Assembly (NCBI GenBank): GCA_022793095.1
Contig: JAAWCD010000109.1
Location: 52,260 to 116,259 of the forward strand
From: Oscillospiraceae bacterium
GTDB taxonomy: Bacteria; Bacillota; Clostridia; Oscillospirales; Oscillospiraceae
Length of the DNA: 64,000 nt
Direction of reading: 5' to 3'
The position numbers were made by a program, and so were the translations under genes. Of the stretch, positions 56,383 through 64,000 are shown piece by piece. The notes below the pieces were generated by a model that had not been told where the DNA came from, made no database searches, and saw only the letters and a list, made by a program, of their open reading frames with translations. How positions within the stretch are numbered: the stretch's first letter is position 1; every line of letters starts with the position of its first letter.

Positions 56383-57654
56383 ATGAGCGCGAACGAGAAT
56401 CCCCCTATGGTACAAAGCCTGAACCGGCTGCTGAAAAGCCACGATTATCAGGAAATTCTGGACCTGGGCCGGCCCCTGGTGGGCAATCCCCTGATTTTGG
56501 CCAACGTCACCTACGCGGTGCTGGCCATGACTGACGAGCCCGAAATTACGTCCCCCAACTGGCTGGAAATCAAATCCAGCCGCAGCGTTCCCCTGGGCAG
56601 TCTGGGCTATGACAAGCTGAACGCGGCCTACCGCAAGTCTTTGGAGACCCATTACCCCGTCTTTGACAACTCCAACGACGAGGGCGTCCGCATGCTGCGG
56701 AAAACCCTGTGTGCCGGGGACAAGGTGCTGGGCTATCTGGACTCCCCCCTCTACTTCCGGGACCCCTCCGAGGAGGACATTGAGCTCTTCGACCTGCTGG
56801 GCAATCTGCTGTCTGTGGAGCTGCAAAGAGGGTTGGAACGGGCTGCCATCCCCGACAATATGCAGGATTACTTTATCTTCGACCTGCTGGAGGGCAGGCT
56901 CACCGACCCTGCCCTGATTCAGGAGCGGTTCCGCTTCTTCAAGTGGAACATCATGGGCCGGGGCAGGGTGCAGGTGGTCAGCATCCAGCGGGCGGACGGC
57001 ACGGTGGAACCCAGTAATGTGCGCTTCCGGGAGCTGGTGGAGCAGCTGACCAATATCTTTCCCGTGTTCAAAACCTTCGCCTACGGCATACAGCTGAAAA
57101 TGCTCTGTCCCATGACGGAATCCCTGAGCCAGGAGAAGCACGCGGTGGAGGACCTGGCCGCTTTCCTGGAGCGGAATGACATGATGGCCGGCATCAGCCG
57201 CCCCCTCAGCGAGATTCAACGTATTTCCATCTTCAACCGGCAGGCGGAAAAGGCGCTGGAGCTGGGCCGGATTTTTTCGCCCGGCAGGCGGATTCACTTT
57301 TACGACAGCTGCGCCATGTATCATGCCCTGGAGCTCTCCACAAAGAAGGAAGACATCCTGCAATTCTGCCATTCCGCCGTCATGCGGCTGCTGGACTACG
57401 ACCGGGAGCACGACACCAACCTGTTGGAGTCCCTCCGGGTCTACCTCACCCACAACCGGAGCATCGGTGAGTCCGCGGGCCTGCTCTACATTCACCGGAA
57501 CACTATGAATTACCGCATCACCAAAATTCATGAGCTGACCGACGTGGACCTGGACGACCCGGATGTGTTCTGCCACCTGCTGTTTTCCTTCTTCGCCCTG
57601 GACTTTCAGGAGAAGCAGACCCGGCTGCGTGCCGGGCAAGAGGAGCCCCAATGA
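56383..57654 (+). CDS. PucR-type transcriptional regulator
   Basis: A 423-residue cytoplasmic regulator. The N-terminal two thirds carry a ligand-sensing region (DYQEILDLGRPLVGNPLIL at the start is usual in PucR/CdaR-like proteins of Firmicutes), and the C-terminal HTH_30 domain reads LLESLRVYLTHNRSIGESA and LYIHRNTMNYRITKIHELT. Such regulators control purine, sugar-acid and amino-acid derivative use. It is the first gene of a coupled operon: its stop overlaps the amidohydrolase start (ATGA at 57651). AAAGGAG stands eight bases before ATG 56383. Confidence 0.85.
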   Translation: MSANENPPMVQSLNRLLKSHDYQEILDLGRPLVGNPLILANVTYAVLAMTDEPEITSPNWLEIKSSRSVPLGSLGYDKLNAAYRKSLETHYPVFDNSNDEGVRMLRKTLCAGDKVLGYLDSPLYFRDPSEEDIELFDLLGNLLSVELQRGLERAAIPDNMQDYFIFDLLEGRLTDPALIQERFRFFKWNIMGRGRVQVVSIQRADGTVEPSNVRFRELVEQLTNIFPVFKTFAYGIQLKMLCPMTESLSQEKHAVEDLAAFLERNDMMAGISRPLSEIQRISIFNRQAEKALELGRIFSPGRRIHFYDSCAMYHALELSTKKEDILQFCHSAVMRLLDYDREHDTNLLESLRVYLTHNRSIGESAGLLYIHRNTMNYRITKIHELTDVDLDDPDVFCHLLFSFFALDFQEKQTRLRAGQEEPQ

Positions 57655-58790
57655 AACAAGCAGTCAGAATTGGCCTGCTGGCCGCCGCAGCTCTTCTGGT
57701 CCTGGCCGTGGCGGGCGCGGTGTTCCTCTTTCGGGATGAGGTTGGCATCCTCCTCTCCCTCCAGCGGCTGAGCGGCGGCGTTTACACCCTTCGGGTGGAG
57801 GGAGACTACCACTTTGAAGAATTTCTCTCCTCTGGAGGCGCTTCCTCCGACCAGGAGGTCAGCGCCTTTCTCACGGAGAAGATTTCCAAAGGCTTTTACT
57901 CCGTTCCCGTGGAGGAACAGGGGAGAGGGTGCAGCACCCTGTCCGCCGTGACTCCGGAGGGCGGGCACATCTGGGGCCGGAATTACGACTGGACCAGCTC
58001 AGTGCCCATGATTGTGCTCTGTGAGCCCAAGGAAGGCTACGCTTCCATCTCCACCTGTGACTTTCAAAATATCACCGGGGACCCGTCCGTTCTGCCTGAG
58101 GGCATCAACCAGATGCTGGCTATCGCGGCCCTGTACGTTCCCCTGGACGGGGTGAACGAGGCCGGGCTCTGCGTGGCTGACCTGGAGGTCAACGAGGGCG
58201 GCATGCCCGACCCGGACACGGAAAAGCCGGATTTGACCGTTACCACGGCCATTCGCCTCCTGCTGAACCGGGCGGCAACGGTGGAAGAGGCCGTGGCCCT
58301 GCTGGAGCAGTACGACATTCACCCTTCCGGAGGCATCAGCCACCATCTGGCCATTTCCGACGCCTCGGGAAACTCCGTAGCCGTCGAGTTTACGGAAGAT
58401 GGGCTGGCCGTCATTCCCACACCGGTGGTGACCAACTTCAACCTGGCCAACGGAGACCCCTCCGCTGGCGGGAGGAGCGCTCAGGAGCGGTATGACGCGC
58501 TGATGGAGGCCGCAGTACCATTTGGCTGGATCGATGAAGAAGGGATGCTCACTGTGCTGGATTTGGTCTCCCAGCCGCTTAAACCGTCAATGCGTGATGG
58601 TGCTGCTCAGGCGGGGGATGAGCTGGTTCCTGTTTCTCAGACAGAGGAGCAGTACACCACCCAATGGTCCATTGTATACGATCAGGACAGCGGCAGGCTC
58701 AACTATTTCTTTGGCGGTATTGAGTTGGACGATATGGACTCAAAGTGGTTTCCTGATTGTGTTTTCCTGTTTGACGAGGTGTTTTCTTGA
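57651..58790 (+). CDS. Membrane-anchored Ntn-type linear amide hydrolase (choloylglycine hydrolase-like)
   Basis: A 379-residue protein with one membrane segment at 7-28 (GLLAAAALLVLAVAGAVFLF) and an outside domain of the choloylglycine hydrolase / C45 type. GRGCSTLSAVTPEG near 91-104 provides the likely nucleophile Cys, followed by the family motif IWGRNYDW; NEAGLCVADLEVNEGG and VVTNFNLAN match conserved strands (the Asn/Asp oxyanion residues). Family members cleave themselves before the Cys and hydrolyse amides of bile acids, N-acyl lipids or penicillins. The Cys lies internal, so autoproteolysis would release the enzyme from the anchor. It is coupled to the PucR and zinc ABC genes. Confidence 0.8.
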   Translation: MKQAVRIGLLAAAALLVLAVAGAVFLFRDEVGILLSLQRLSGGVYTLRVEGDYHFEEFLSSGGASSDQEVSAFLTEKISKGFYSVPVEEQGRGCSTLSAVTPEGGHIWGRNYDWTSSVPMIVLCEPKEGYASISTCDFQNITGDPSVLPEGINQMLAIAALYVPLDGVNEAGLCVADLEVNEGGMPDPDTEKPDLTVTTAIRLLLNRAATVEEAVALLEQYDIHPSGGISHHLAISDASGNSVAVEFTEDGLAVIPTPVVTNFNLANGDPSAGGRSAQERYDALMEAAVPFGWIDEEGMLTVLDLVSQPLKPSMRDGAAQAGDELVPVSQTEEQYTTQWSIVYDQDSGRLNYFFGGIELDDMDSKWFPDCVFLFDEVFS

Positions 58791-59689
58791 AAAAATTTCT
58801 TGTTTCCCTGCTTTGTTTGACCTTTCTCTCCGGCTGCGGCGCTCCGCCGGAGTCCGGCGCCTCCTTTACCGCCGCGGCCACCGCTTACCCTGTCTACCTG
58901 TTGGCGCGGGAAGTCATGGAGGGCGTGGAGGGTGCGGAACTGATTGCCGTGGTCAATCAGCCTGTGTCCTGCCTCCACGACTACACACTGACCATCTCCA
59001 ACATGAAAGCCATAGAGCAGGCGGACCTGCTCCTCCTCAATGGCGTGGGACTGGAGGAGTTTCTCGGGGACGCCCTGGGGGGCCGTCCCGCTGCGGACTG
59101 TTCCGAGGGGGTGCCTCTTCTGGAGACAGACGGGGAGGCCCATCACGACCATGAGCATGAGCACAGCGAGCATGACCACGGAGAGCACGACCCTCACATC
59201 TGGATGGACCCGGAGCGGGCCGCGCGGATGACGGAAAACATCGCCGCCGCGCTGGCCCAGGCGGACCCGGACCACGGAGAAGCCTACCTGGCCAACGGCG
59301 CGGCTGCCGCGGAGGACCTGCGGGGGCTGAAGGCAGCGCTGAGCGCCAAGCTGGACGGCCTGAGCTGCCGGAAGCTCATCACCTTCCACGACGGGTTTGC
59401 CTATCTGGCCGACGCTTTTGATTTGGAATTGCTGGCCTCCATTGAGGAGGAAGAGGGCAGCGAGGCTTCCGCCAAGGATATCGTGGAAATTGTAGCGGCG
59501 GTGGAGACTTACGGCCTGCCCGCTATTTTTGTGGAGGCCAACGGCTCGGACGCCACTGCCAACGCCATTTCACGGGAGTGCGGGGCGGCGGTCCACACCC
59601 TGTCCATGCTTATGAGCGGGCCGGAGGGCGCGACCTACGGCGAGCTGATGACCGGAAATATTGAGGTACTTTTGGAGGCGCTGGCATGA
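58787..59689 (+). CDS. znuA: Zinc/manganese ABC transporter substrate-binding lipoprotein
   Basis: A 300-residue cluster A-I metal-binding protein. The signal peptide ends with the lipobox FLSGC. A His/Glu/Asp-rich loop (HHDHEHEHSEHDHGEHDPHIW, near 122-140) is typical of zinc-binding ZnuA/AdcA, followed by WMDPERAARMTENIAAAL; KLITFHDGFAYLADAF near 195 gives a further metal ligand. It starts with TTG at 58787, overlapping the previous stop. The symbol follows family and context; Mn2+ cannot be excluded, but the His-rich loop favours Zn2+. Confidence 0.88.
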   Translation: MKKFLVSLLCLTFLSGCGAPPESGASFTAAATAYPVYLLAREVMEGVEGAELIAVVNQPVSCLHDYTLTISNMKAIEQADLLLLNGVGLEEFLGDALGGRPAADCSEGVPLLETDGEAHHDHEHEHSEHDHGEHDPHIWMDPERAARMTENIAAALAQADPDHGEAYLANGAAAAEDLRGLKAALSAKLDGLSCRKLITFHDGFAYLADAFDLELLASIEEEEGSEASAKDIVEIVAAVETYGLPAIFVEANGSDATANAISRECGAAVHTLSMLMSGPEGATYGELMTGNIEVLLEALA

Positions 59690-60462
59690 GAGTCATCAAG
59701 CACAAAAAATCCGGCGGCTGTCAGGGAGCCTGCTGCCTGAACGTGAAGGATCTGTCCATTCAGCTGGGAAACGACGTGATTCTGGAGCATGTCAGCTTTC
59801 ACCTGCACTGCGGCGAGCTGGTGGCCCTCATCGGCCCCAACGGAGCGGGAAAAAGCTCCCTGTTCAAGACCATTCTGGGCCAGATGGACCATTCCGCCGG
59901 GTCTGTCACCTTCCAGCTGGCCGAGGGCGGACCGGTCCGGCCCCGCATTGGCTATGTGCCCCAGAGCCCCAACTTTGACCCTGGCGCGCCAATCAGCGTG
60001 CTGGACTTTTTCGCCGCCTCCATCTCCCGCTACCCGGTCTTTCTCCCCATGCCCAAAGCCCTGCGGCAGCGGGTTTCGGACTGTCTGGAGCGGGTTCACG
60101 CCGCCGGGCTGATTGACAAGCGGATGGGGGCCCTTTCCGGCGGGGAGCTGCAGCGGGTGCTGCTGGCCATGGCGCTGGAGCCCCTGCCCCACATTCTGAT
60201 TCTGGACGAGCCCATGTCCGGCATCGACATTGAGGGGGAACGGCAGCTCCTGGACATGCTGGATGAAATCCGGACAGAATACGACCTGTCCATCCTCCTG
60301 TCCACCCACGACTTCAACACCCTGCATCTGGTGGACAAGGTGATTCTCCTCAAGGGGGCGGTCCTTCGGACCGGCACGCCGGACGAGGTGCTGGCCTCGC
60401 CGGAGTTCCGGGCCCTGTTTCCCTCAGAGCACGGACACTTGGGAAAAGGAGGGAGACAATGA
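59686..60462 (+). CDS. znuC: Zinc/manganese ABC transporter ATPase
   Basis: A 258-residue ATPase: Walker A GPNGAGKSS near 50, Q-loop YVPQSPNFD near 92, signature LSGGELQRV near 145 and Walker B HILILDEP near 170, then the switch His in LLSTHDFNTLHL. This is the usual ZnuC/MtsA layout. The N-terminus has a Cys-rich stretch (SGGCQGACC) that ordinary ZnuC proteins lack and that might bind metal. Its ATG overlaps the znuA stop and its stop overlaps the permease gene. Confidence 0.92.
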   Translation: MRVIKHKKSGGCQGACCLNVKDLSIQLGNDVILEHVSFHLHCGELVALIGPNGAGKSSLFKTILGQMDHSAGSVTFQLAEGGPVRPRIGYVPQSPNFDPGAPISVLDFFAASISRYPVFLPMPKALRQRVSDCLERVHAAGLIDKRMGALSGGELQRVLLAMALEPLPHILILDEPMSGIDIEGERQLLDMLDEIRTEYDLSILLSTHDFNTLHLVDKVILLKGAVLRTGTPDEVLASPEFRALFPSEHGHLGKGGRQ

Positions 60463-61301
60463 GTTTTTGGTACGCGGTTGTGGACCTGCTTCCCTTTGAA
60501 TGGGCGGAGCCGGGTTCCATGTTCTTTATGAAAAACGCCCTGCTGGCTGTGCTGGTCATCTCGCCGCTGTTCGGCCTGCTCTCCACTATGGTGGTAGAAA
60601 GCAGGATGTCATTTTTCTCCGACGCCCTGGGACACTCCGCCTTTACGGGAATTGCCATTGGGACCCTGTGCGGGCTGGCCAGCCCCATGTGGTGCGCGGT
60701 GGTGTTCGCGGTGGTCTTTGCCCTGCTGTACACCCTTGTACAGCGGAAGACGAAGATGGCCAGTGATACGGTCATCGGCGTGTTCTCCTCCACTGCCGTG
60801 GCTCTGGGCATCTTCATTTCCACCCTGGGCGGGCGGTCCTTTACCAAGTTCAACACCCTTCTCATCGGTGATATTTTGTCGGTCACGCCGGACAAAATCG
60901 GCCTTCTGGCGCTGATTCTGGCGCTGGTGCTGGTGCTGTGGGCCACCTCCTGGAACCGGATGATGCTGTCCGCCACCCATCCGGCTCTGGCGGACAGCCG
61001 GGGGATTCAGATCTTTTGGCAGCAGGCCCTGTTTACCTCCGCTGTGGCGGTGGTGGTCACGGTGTCCATGACCTGGGTGGGGCTGCTGGTCATCAACTCT
61101 CTGCTGGTGCTGCCCGGCGCGGCGGCCCGGAACGTGGCCCGGAATGTGCGTCAGTATCATCTCTGGGCCCTGGTGCTGGCCGTGGGGTCCGGGATCGCCG
61201 GGCTGATGACCTCTTACTATCTGGGGTCCTCCACCGGCGCGTCCATCACCCTGTATCTGGCGGTGTGCTTCGGGGCCACCTTTGTGCTGAAGCGGGATTG
61301 A
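60459..61301 (+). CDS. znuB: Zinc/manganese ABC transporter permease
   Basis: A 280-residue ABC-3 permease with about eight membrane helices. LLSTMVVESRMSFFSDALGHSAFTGIAIG near 40-68 and GLLVINSLLVLPGAAARNVARN near 210-230 are the conserved family segments, the latter near the coupling helix. It forms the membrane channel of the ZnuABC importer. It is coupled to znuC by ATGA at 60459. Confidence 0.92.
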   Translation: MSFWYAVVDLLPFEWAEPGSMFFMKNALLAVLVISPLFGLLSTMVVESRMSFFSDALGHSAFTGIAIGTLCGLASPMWCAVVFAVVFALLYTLVQRKTKMASDTVIGVFSSTAVALGIFISTLGGRSFTKFNTLLIGDILSVTPDKIGLLALILALVLVLWATSWNRMMLSATHPALADSRGIQIFWQQALFTSAVAVVVTVSMTWVGLLVINSLLVLPGAAARNVARNVRQYHLWALVLAVGSGIAGLMTSYYLGSSTGASITLYLAVCFGATFVLKRD

Positions 61302-61354
61302 GATGGCGCGGCGCAGCAGCGGCCAGCCGGTATTCGAGAGAAGGGGAAATTTCT

Positions 61355-61696
61355 GTGGAGTATATTGAGATCGATACGGCTTCGTCCTCCAATGAAGCGT
61401 GGAGCGGAATCATGGCCGCAAAGCTCAAGACCGCGGCGAATTTTGAAATTCACTGTTGGAATGAAGAGCTGAACGAAATCAGAATGGCGCTGCAATATGG
61501 CGAGTTGAAAGAATCTCATTGGGCGTATGGGAAGGTGATTGCAGGCAGGGTTATAACCGAGTTCAGGGATTATCTGCTGTCTCTCCCGAAGCCTACAGAT
61601 ACTGTGATATACAATAAAATGACACCGTTTTTTTCGATTTTTCTGGACAACGGATTTTCATCAGAACATTATGGAACAGAATTGAATCAGCAATAA
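61355..61696 (+). CDS. Small hypothetical protein
   Basis: A 113-residue acidic cytoplasmic protein starting GTG at 61355 with AAGGGGAA upstream, 53 bases after znuB. It reads VEYIEIDTASSSNEAWSG, IHCWNEELNEIRMALQYGEL, ending FLDNGFSSEHYGTELNQ. I recognise no family with certainty. Its codon use is more A/T-rich than that of its neighbours, which may mean it came from elsewhere. A strong terminator follows. Confidence 0.6.
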   Translation: MEYIEIDTASSSNEAWSGIMAAKLKTAANFEIHCWNEELNEIRMALQYGELKESHWAYGKVIAGRVITEFRDYLLSLPKPTDTVIYNKMTPFFSIFLDNGFSSEHYGTELNQQ

Positions 61697-61700
61697 ACGA

Positions 61701-61736
61701 AAAGCAACCGCCTCCCGGTCAGGAGGCGGTTTGTTT
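61701..61736 (+). terminator. Terminator of the zinc transporter operon
   Basis: AACCGCCTCC pairs with GGAGGCGGTT around CGGTCA, followed by TGTTTGTAA. Confidence 0.85.
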
Positions 61737-61751
61737 GTAAACCAGTTTAAA

Positions 61752-61787
61752 GTTCTTTTTGCTCCTTTTTCGTTCAAGAAAAAGAAG
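61752..61787 (+). repeat. Interspersed A/T-rich intergenic repeat, copy 5
   Basis: ACCAGTTTAAAGTTCTTTTT, then GCTCCTTTTTCG and TTCAAGAAAAAGAAG repeat the element seen at 34-66 and 3550-3657, showing that it is not confined to the phage-tail module. Confidence 0.6.
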
Positions 61788-61852
61788 GCGCATCTCTTCC
61801 AGGGGCCCTGGCCCCGGCAGGGGGTAAACCACCCCCTGCATCCCGGCAAACG

Positions 61853-62731
61853 CTACTCACGGGAGGCCGCCCGGTATTCCTGAGGGGAAACCCCGAAAAA
61901 GGTCTTAAAAATTCGGGAAAAATAGTTGGCGTCGTCAAACCCGAGCTCGTAGGCAATGGAGGAAATCCGCTCGTCCGTAACCAGCAGGCGGCGGGCCGCC
62001 GTGGTCATCCGCAGGTCCTTGACAAAGGCGCCGGGAGACTTTCCGGTGGTCTCCTTGAACAGCCGCCGGAGGGAAGAGGGGCTCATATCCGCCATACAGG
62101 CCAGAAACTCCGTATCAAAGGGCTCGGCCGGGTGGGCCACCAGATAGTCCACCACCACCTGGACCCGCGGGTCCCGCTTGAGGGCGTGGGTACGGCTCTC
62201 CCGGCGGCGCAGGCCCTCCACTGACAGGTCAGCCTCCGGCTCGCTGCTGGTCTCCAAATGGGCCTCCGGCGTGTGCTCCACCAGCCAGGCCAGAATCAGC
62301 TCCAGATTCCCCCGGATGCGGAACAGCTTGCTGGTGTTCTGCGTGGTTGCGTTCTGGTAGACCTGCTGGAAGTAGCCCAGCACCTCCGGGTCAGCCTGCC
62401 GGGTAACTCTGGGAATCCGAAAATACTCCGCGAGAAAATCGCTCCCATCCAGCTGCACCGTGGTGGTGAAGCGGATGGAGATAAAGGAAAACGCGTCCTC
62501 CCGCGCATGACATTCCAACTGACACCCCTCCGGAATGTAGCACACCTCACCTTCCTGCACCATGTGCGGGACTCCATCAATGATGAAATCCGCGCTTCCC
62601 TGAAGAATGTACCGCAGCATACAGTAAGGGACGTAGCTCTCTGGATAGGTCCACCCCCGGCGGAACACGTAGCGGTCCACATAGAGAAAGTTGAACCGCA
62701 TGGAGGAATATAACGATGGCGGTATGTGCAT
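61853..62731 (-). CDS. AraC-family transcriptional regulator
   Basis: A 292-residue regulator with an N-terminal cupin-like sensor (about 20-130: YILQGSADFIIDGVPHMVQEG, VCYIPEGCQLECHA) and a C-terminal AraC DNA-binding domain (about 190-290: MADMSPSSLRRLFKETTGK, ISSIAYELGFDDANYFSRIF). It is divergent from the esterase gene at 62864 and probably controls it. ATG 62731 has AGGGGG eight bases before it; a GTG lies directly in front as an alternative. Confidence 0.88.
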   Translation of the reverse strand: MHIPPSLYSSMRFNFLYVDRYVFRRGWTYPESYVPYCMLRYILQGSADFIIDGVPHMVQEGEVCYIPEGCQLECHAREDAFSFISIRFTTTVQLDGSDFLAEYFRIPRVTRQADPEVLGYFQQVYQNATTQNTSKLFRIRGNLELILAWLVEHTPEAHLETSSEPEADLSVEGLRRRESRTHALKRDPRVQVVVDYLVAHPAEPFDTEFLACMADMSPSSLRRLFKETTGKSPGAFVKDLRMTTAARRLLVTDERISSIAYELGFDDANYFSRIFKTFFGVSPQEYRAASRE

Positions 62732-62863
62732 CACCGAACCCCCTTCCGGACAATAGCGCTACAGTTTGCTCGTTTCATGCTAATTATAGATGAACCACAC
62801 CCTTCGGTACAGGGGAAAATTCAGCTATAATAAAGAAAAAATGCCTATGGAAGGAGTTTTCAC

Positions 62864-63781
62864 ATGAACTACCCTGCTGATTTTTATCCATCCCCGGCCG
62901 AGGTGGACCAGTGGTGCAAGGAACTGCTGGCCCGGACAGAGAAGATTTCCATTCAGGGGGAGCTGCTGGATCTCAGCCCCCTGAAGGAGCCCTTCGGCAA
63001 CTGTCCCAACACTCTGGTTAACCGCTATGTCCGCTTCACCGCCGGAGACGGACGCCGGACCTTCTACGGCTATTGGCAGCCCGCCCTGAAGACGCCCGCT
63101 CCGCTGCTCATCAACCTGCCCGGCTATGGGGGATTCATGAGCCTTCACCCCCAACTCTGCGATCAGAATTTCCACGTGCTCCACATCTCCCCGCTGGGCT
63201 TTGTCACTCCGGAGGGGGCCCGGCGGGAGCTGGCGCTTCCCGATGGGAACTGGCCGGTGCTGCCTAACACCGCTCTGGGCCGTCCGGACAACTATGAAGA
63301 CTGGCTCAGCGACTGCCTGCTGGCCATCCGCTGGGCTCTGGGCCAGCCCGGCACGGAAAACCGCCTCTCCCTGTTCGGCACCAGCCAGGGCGGCGGCGGA
63401 AGCCTCCTGCTGGCGTCCCTCCTGGGGCCCGATCGAGTGCGCTGCGTCTGCGCGGACCTGCCCTTCCTCACCGGATTTCCCAGCACCGGCCTGCGGGGTG
63501 AGGCCTACGGGCTGCTGAAGCCGGTGGAGGACCAGGTTCCGCCGGAGCTCTTCTGGCGGCGTCTGGGCTTTGTGGATACGCTCAGCCACGCACACCGGCT
63601 GGCCATGCCGGTGATGCTCTCCGGCGGCGGCGCGGATGGCACCTGCCCTGCCTCCACTGTGGAGCTGCTCTTTGCCCGGCTGCCCGGCACCAAGCAGTAT
63701 ACTTACCTGGAGGAGCAAATCCACACCCATTCCCGCAGCAGTATGGTGCTGTTCGGCGCATGGCTGCATCTGTACGCCTAG
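62864..63781 (+). CDS. Acetyl xylan esterase-like alpha/beta hydrolase
   Basis: A 305-residue cytoplasmic hydrolase of the AXE1/cephalosporin-C deacetylase group. PAPLLINLPGYGGF near 80-93 forms the oxyanion region, FGTSQGGGGSLLLASLL near 170-186 holds the nucleophile Ser, MLSGGGADGTCPASTVELLF near 254-273 gives the Asp, and EEQIHTHSRSSM near 287-298 the His. Such enzymes remove acetyl groups from xylo-oligosaccharides and related sugars. The gene faces away from an AraC regulator. AAGGAG precedes the ATG. Confidence 0.85.
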   Translation: MNYPADFYPSPAEVDQWCKELLARTEKISIQGELLDLSPLKEPFGNCPNTLVNRYVRFTAGDGRRTFYGYWQPALKTPAPLLINLPGYGGFMSLHPQLCDQNFHVLHISPLGFVTPEGARRELALPDGNWPVLPNTALGRPDNYEDWLSDCLLAIRWALGQPGTENRLSLFGTSQGGGGSLLLASLLGPDRVRCVCADLPFLTGFPSTGLRGEAYGLLKPVEDQVPPELFWRRLGFVDTLSHAHRLAMPVMLSGGGADGTCPASTVELLFARLPGTKQYTYLEEQIHTHSRSSMVLFGAWLHLYA

Positions 63782-63805
63782 CATTTGGAAGAAAAATGAG
63801 AAAGA

Positions 63806-63831
63806 GCCGTCCGGCATGGTCCGGACGGCTC
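63806..63831 (+). terminator. Terminator after esterase gene
   Basis: AGCCGTCCGG and CCGGACGGCT form a stem with a short loop, 25 bases after the stop codon. Confidence 0.7.
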
Positions 63832-64000
63832 AGGCTGTCGAAAAAGTCGACAGCCTGACGCTGATTTCGTCATTCTGACGAAATCAGTCGCCTGCGGGCG
63901 GGTGACTGCACGCGAAAGCGGGGGCTTCTGATTTAAGGTGGCTTCGCCCGAAATCATCCAACTTGCCACTGGCAAGTTGGACCCCCTTTCACACTATCCC
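63832..64000. repeat. Hairpin-rich intergenic repeat at window end
   Basis: Three hairpins follow one another: AGGCTGTCGA/TCGACAGCCT, CTGATTTCGTCA/TGACGAAATCAG and CAACTTGCCA/TGGCAAGTTG. There is no coding frame of note. This looks like a multi-copy structured repeat; only a part may be visible because the window ends here. Confidence 0.5.

Noticed and set aside
1..64000. CRISPR arrays, rRNA genes and complete insertion sequences
   Set aside because: I saw no regularly spaced direct repeats, no rRNA sequence and no transposase or integrase frame in the window.

Overview
The window looks like a chromosomal segment of a high-GC gut Firmicute, most likely an Oscillospiraceae/Clostridia relative (Flavonifractor, Lawsonibacter or Oscillibacter type). 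This is inferred from gene content (AgrA/LytTR and AraC regulators, GPH sugar transporter, PBSX-type tail genes, EutS/EutP homologues, Apr-like flavin reductase, SLH domain), strong AGGAGG ribosome sites, several TTG starts and GC-rich codon use. No 16S or other phylogenetic marker is present, so the placement is only an inference.

Layout. 1-6.1 kb: the distal half of a contractile phage-tail-like module (tube, two overlapping chaperone-type genes, a very short protein in the tape-measure position, LysM hub protein, hub, spike, gp25-like wedge, baseplate J, XkdU-like protein), ending at a terminator with no tail fibre or lysis gene. 6.2-9.2 kb: a metalloprotease-like lipoprotein, a PaaI-type thioesterase, and on the minus strand a small microcompartment-related operon (two EutS/PduU-type shell proteins plus a EutP-type NTPase). 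9.56 kb: tRNA-Ser(GGA).

9.65-44.9 kb: a stretch flanked by a 57-bp direct repeat (3 mismatches) made of the tRNA-Ser 3' end plus its terminator, so it may be a genomic island inserted in tRNA-Ser, though no integrase is visible in it. Its first gene encodes a 2446-residue fusion of a DnaG-type primase (CHC2 zinc finger plus Toprim), a reverse transcriptase (YVDD) and a C-terminal nitrilase-like domain. It resembles defence-associated RTs of the RT-nitrilase type (DRT1/UG1) but carries an added primase half; two 160-170 bp palindromic elements follow it. The rest is a rhamnoside-utilisation locus: two GH78-type rhamnosidases, GH2, permuted GH3, GH43, a DUF1593 SLH protein, a GPH symporter, an MBOAT/SGNH pair, an AgrC/AgrA-like two-component system, an AraC regulator and rhaB-rhaA-rhaD. 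Together these would release L-rhamnose outside or inside the cell, import sugar and convert it to DHAP and lactaldehyde.

44.9-64 kb: a DUF499-like gene relic and a perfect palindrome, a MATE exporter, then a LysR-controlled operon of ferredoxin, Apr/fumarate-reductase-like flavoprotein, SLC13 carrier and old-yellow-enzyme-type reductase (probably anaerobic reduction of an imported organic acid). After that come a broken LysR gene, a tannase-like gene that lacks its N-terminal catalytic half, DUF3788 and SdpI-like genes, and a tightly coupled operon of PucR-type regulator, Ntn amidohydrolase and a zinc/manganese ABC transporter. An AraC gene, an acetyl-xylan-esterase-like hydrolase and a hairpin-rich repeat close the window.
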